NCBI GenBank assembly: GCA_019421345.1
Contig: JAHZFL010000021.1
Coordinates: forward strand, 1 to 33,184
Source: Roseburia sp.
GTDB lineage: Bacteria > Bacillota > Clostridia > Lachnospirales > Lachnospiraceae
Direction of reading: 5' to 3'
Length of the DNA stretch: 33,184 nt
Under the pieces are notes generated by a model. The model was not told the DNA's origin, did not search any database, and saw only the letters and a program-made list of their open reading frames with translations. Position numbers and translations under genes: made by a program. This document shows, piece by piece, positions 30,628 through 33,184 of the stretch (the stretch's first letter is position 1; each line of letters opens with the position of its first letter).

Positions 30628-31479
30628 TTATGCCTTTCCATTGGAACCGCAGACGCAGATTTTTTCTTTGACGAGTGCGGTCACGTTCTCCATACCTGCA
30701 GCACCGTATTTCTTCGGATCAAAGCCGTCGGGATTCTCGGCAAGATATTTCTTTACTCCATCGCTGTATGCGATCCGAAGCTCTGTCGCGAAGTTTACCT
30801 TGCAGATACCGCGCTTGATAGATTCGCGCACTGCATCGTCCGGTACGCCGGAAGCGCCGTGAAGCACAAGGGGAATAGATACAACCTCGTGGATCGCGCT
30901 TAAGCGCTCAAGGTCAAGCTTTGGAGTGCCATGGTAGAGACCATGCGCCGTACCGATAGCAACTGCAAGAGAGCAGACGTTGGTGCGCTCTACAAATTCC
31001 TTTGCCTGCTGTGGGTCGGTATATGGTGAATCGTGCTCTGCCTCAAGATCGTCTTCTTTTCCGCCGACCTTTCCAAGCTCCGCCTCCACACTGATATCAG
31101 AAGGGAGACATGCCTCCGCTACGCGGCGGGTCAGTGCGATGTTCTCCTCAAAAGAGCCATGAGAGCCGTCAATCATGATAGAGGTATAGCCGGTGCGCAG
31201 CGCCTGCATAGCGAGCTCAAAGGTATTGCCGTGGTCGAGATGCATTGCAACAGGAACGCTGGCTCTCTCTGCCGCTGCCTTTGCCATTGCCAGATAATAG
31301 TCAAGTCCCGCATACTTCACAGTGGAAGGGGTAGACTGCATGATGACCGGAGCGTTTAACTCCTCGGCTGCCCGGATGACTGCCATCACCATCTCAAGAT
31401 TTTCTACGTTGAAGGCGCCGACTGCATACTGTCCAGCCTGTGCCTTTTGAAACATTTCTTTTGTTGTAACTAATGGCAT
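30628..31479 (-). CDS. kbaY: Class II tagatose-1,6-bisphosphate aldolase, catalytic subunit (KbaY/GatY/AgaY)
   Basis: Zinc aldolase splitting tagatose-1,6-bisphosphate to DHAP and glyceraldehyde-3-P. The 283-residue protein has catalytic Asp82 and zinc ligand His83 in HLDHGNT, the EAELGKVGGKEDD segment (132-144), His179 in GTAHGLYHG and His207 in VLHGASG. Tagatose and fructose bisphosphate aldolases of this class are hard to separate by eye; its divergent partner, a KbaZ/GatZ-type subunit, makes the tagatose role likely. GAGG lies 8 nt before the ATG, and TATACT on the minus strand may be its -10 box. Confidence 0.88.
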   Translation of the reverse strand: MPLVTTKEMFQKAQAGQYAVGAFNVENLEMVMAVIRAAEELNAPVIMQSTPSTVKYAGLDYYLAMAKAAAERASVPVAMHLDHGNTFELAMQALRTGYTSIMIDGSHGSFEENIALTRRVAEACLPSDISVEAELGKVGGKEDDLEAEHDSPYTDPQQAKEFVERTNVCSLAVAIGTAHGLYHGTPKLDLERLSAIHEVVSIPLVLHGASGVPDDAVRESIKRGICKVNFATELRIAYSDGVKKYLAENPDGFDPKKYGAAGMENVTALVKEKICVCGSNGKA

Positions 31480-31546
31480 AATAGTAACCTCGATTCTTTA
31501 GAAAATTTGTGTTCAGTACAAGTATAGCACATATCCGCGGAATCTG

Positions 31547-31574
31547 CATTTGCATTTTTGACTTTATCAAAAAA
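31547..31574. promoter_or_regulatory. Palindromic candidate operator between kbaY and kbaZ
   Basis: TTTGCATTTTTGA (31549-31561) is followed after a few bases by TCAAAAAATGCAAA (31567-31580), an inverted repeat with one extra A. The left half, with flanks, matches a 15-mer in the PTS control region at 22005-22019. The position suits shared control of the two divergent aldolase genes. Confidence 0.6.
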
Positions 31575-31651
31575 TGCAAACGATTGTTTAATTAATCCAA
31601 AGTAGACGGTTAGGGAAAGTGCTAGGATAAAAATAAAAAAGGAGAAATACA

Positions 31652-32977
31652 ATGCGTCAGAATCCATTAAAGAAAATTGTTGAATTGCAGAAGCAGGGAA
31701 AAAATGTCGGAATTTATTCTGCGTGCAGTGCAAATGAGTATGTAATTGAGGCTGTGATGAAGCGGGGAATTTCCGACGGCTCCTGCGTTTTGATCGAGAG
31801 TACGGCGAACCAGTGCGACCAGAACGGCGGGTACACGGGAATGACACCTGCGGATTTTAAAAAATTTGTTTTTGAGATCGCTGACCGCAGCGGGTTTGAC
31901 CGCAGCAGGATTTTTCTTGGCGGAGATCATTTAGGACCGCTTACTTTTGCTTTCAAGGACGAGCCGGAGGCGATGGCGGATGCGGAGGAATTGATCCGTC
32001 ATTATGTGCGTGCGGGATTTACGAAGATTCATATTGATACAAGTATGAAGGTCAACAGCGACCCGGCGGACGTTCGCTTGTCGGACGAGATTATCGCAGG
32101 GCGCGGCGCGCGTCTGGCAAAGGTTGCCGAGGAGACATATAAAGAGCTTCTTTTGCAGGAGCCGGAGGCGATTCCGCCGGTGTATATTATCGGAAGCGAG
32201 GTCCCGATTCCGGGCGGTGCAGTCGGTGCAGAGGATAACGGCGTTCAGGTGACGAGAGTCGAGGATTTTAAAAATACGGTCGATGCATTTCGTCAGGCGT
32301 TTACGGGAGCCGGACTTGGCGAGGATGTGTGGGAGCGCGTCATCGGCGTTGTCGTACAGCCGGGTGTGGAGGAAAAGGACAGCGGCTGTACAGAGTATGA
32401 CCGCGGGAAAGCGAAAGAACTTATGGCTTCAATTAAGGAATTTCCAAGCCTTGTGTTTGAGGGTCACTCCACCGATTATCAGACGAAGATCAAGCTGCGC
32501 GAGCTTGTTGAGGATGGTGTTGGTATCTTAAAGGTAGGTCCGGGTCTGACCTTTGCCATGCGCGAGGGAATGTTTGCGCTGGAGCAGATCGAGAAGGAAT
32601 TGCTTTTCGGAACGGATATGCAGCCGAGTAAATTTGCGGAAACACTTGATGCGGAAATGTGCAGGGATGATAAGTATTGGAAGAAGCACTATCAGGGAAC
32701 AGAGCTTGAAATTCGCTTAAAGAGAAAATATTCCTTCTCCGACCGGTGCAGATATTATATGCCGACGCCTGCCGTTTGCGAGGCGGCGGATCGTCTGATC
32801 GGAAATCTGCGCACAGTCGGGATTCCGCTGAATCTGCTGAGTCAGTTTATGCCGATTCAGTATACGAAGGTGCGCGAGGGCGAGCTGAAAAACGATCCGG
32901 TGGAGCTGATGGAGGATCGTATTATCAATACGATTGATGAATATCTGTATGCGACACATCAGAAGGATTTAATATAA
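31652..32977 (+). CDS. kbaZ: Tagatose-bisphosphate aldolase non-catalytic subunit (KbaZ/GatZ/AgaZ)
   Basis: A 441-residue member of the KbaZ/GatZ family, which stabilises the KbaY/GatY aldolase; AgaZ members have also been proposed to act as tagatose-6-phosphate kinases. Family traits are GIYSACSANEYVIEA near the N terminus, GGDHLGP, HIDTSM, YIIGSEVPIPGG and FEGHSTDYQ. AAAAAAGGAGAAATACA precedes the ATG. It is divergent from kbaY across a palindromic region, not in the same operon as is common in enterobacteria. If it supplies no kinase activity, a kinase must come from elsewhere in the genome. Confidence 0.93.
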   Translation: MRQNPLKKIVELQKQGKNVGIYSACSANEYVIEAVMKRGISDGSCVLIESTANQCDQNGGYTGMTPADFKKFVFEIADRSGFDRSRIFLGGDHLGPLTFAFKDEPEAMADAEELIRHYVRAGFTKIHIDTSMKVNSDPADVRLSDEIIAGRGARLAKVAEETYKELLLQEPEAIPPVYIIGSEVPIPGGAVGAEDNGVQVTRVEDFKNTVDAFRQAFTGAGLGEDVWERVIGVVVQPGVEEKDSGCTEYDRGKAKELMASIKEFPSLVFEGHSTDYQTKIKLRELVEDGVGILKVGPGLTFAMREGMFALEQIEKELLFGTDMQPSKFAETLDAEMCRDDKYWKKHYQGTELEIRLKRKYSFSDRCRYYMPTPAVCEAADRLIGNLRTVGIPLNLLSQFMPIQYTKVREGELKNDPVELMEDRIINTIDEYLYATHQKDLI

Positions 32978-33031
32978 GAGACGGCAGATGCCTGACGGTC
33001 ATGACGTTGGGGCAGTTGTGATAATGCAGCA

Positions 33032-33066
33032 GAAGGTCATTCCGCGAAAGCGGGATGACCTTCGTT
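33032..33066 (+). terminator. Rho-independent terminator downstream of kbaZ
   Basis: A 14-bp stem with one wobble pair: GAAGGTCATTCCGC (33032-33045), GAAA loop, GCGGGATGACCTTC (33050-33063). The T-run is short (CGTTTATT). The remaining bases to the window end show no gene. Confidence 0.8.
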
Positions 33067-33184
33067 TATTATGTTCTTAATATCCAGGGAATAAAAATCA
33101 GCACAAAGGTGTTTTGCTGCGCAATAAGGAGTGTAGGTTTGTCAAACATTTGTTACACTGACCGTGGAAAAATCCCGCAGTACC

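Overview
The window looks like chromosomal DNA of a gut-type anaerobic Bacillota, most likely a Lachnospiraceae-like Clostridium. I infer this from the gene families, the strong AGGAGG ribosome binding sites and the gene order sua5 - LMW phosphatase - upp - comEB - atp, which echoes the Bacillus ywl-upp-atp neighbourhood. No phage, insertion sequence, CRISPR array, tRNA or rRNA is visible.

Layout. Positions 1-1152 hold a reverse-strand galM. Positions 1337-4196 hold sua5, a low-molecular-weight phosphatase, upp and a dCMP deaminase. Positions 4193-11604 hold a complete F-type ATP synthase operon (atpZ, atpI, atpBEFHAGDC), closed by a terminator. The c subunit carries the full Na+-binding signature. 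atpA has no normal start codon: a small deletion appears to have removed its first codons. Next come a chemoreceptor (11888-13609) and an amidohydrolase (13834-15009). Positions 15379-21750 hold a sugar ABC transporter of the NgcEFG type, a 59-residue membrane protein, a GH95-like glycoside hydrolase and a four-helix membrane protein.

Positions 22145-32977 form a GalNAc/galactosamine (aga-type) locus. It contains mannose-family PTS IIB, IIC, IID and IIA, with an unrecognised membrane-anchored protein between IID and IIA. It also contains the AgaS deaminase/isomerase, a YajC-like protein, a convergent AraC regulator, a NagA/AgaA deacetylase, a four-helix membrane protein, and divergent genes for the two tagatose-bisphosphate aldolase subunits. 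The inferred route is PTS uptake of GalNAc or GalN, deacetylation, deamination/isomerisation to tagatose-6-P, phosphorylation and aldol cleavage. No dedicated tagatose-6-P kinase is present. With the GH95-like enzyme and the ABC importer next door, foraging on host mucin-type glycans is a reasonable overall reading.

The non-coding DNA is unusually structured. Two dispersed hairpin repeat families occur at 2941/30400 and 11652/30467. Tandem repeats sit just before the ribosome binding sites of atpF (52-nt unit) and the first ABC permease (39-nt unit). There is a run of 11 G upstream of the chemoreceptor. Palindromic candidate operators sit in the two divergent control regions of the aga locus.
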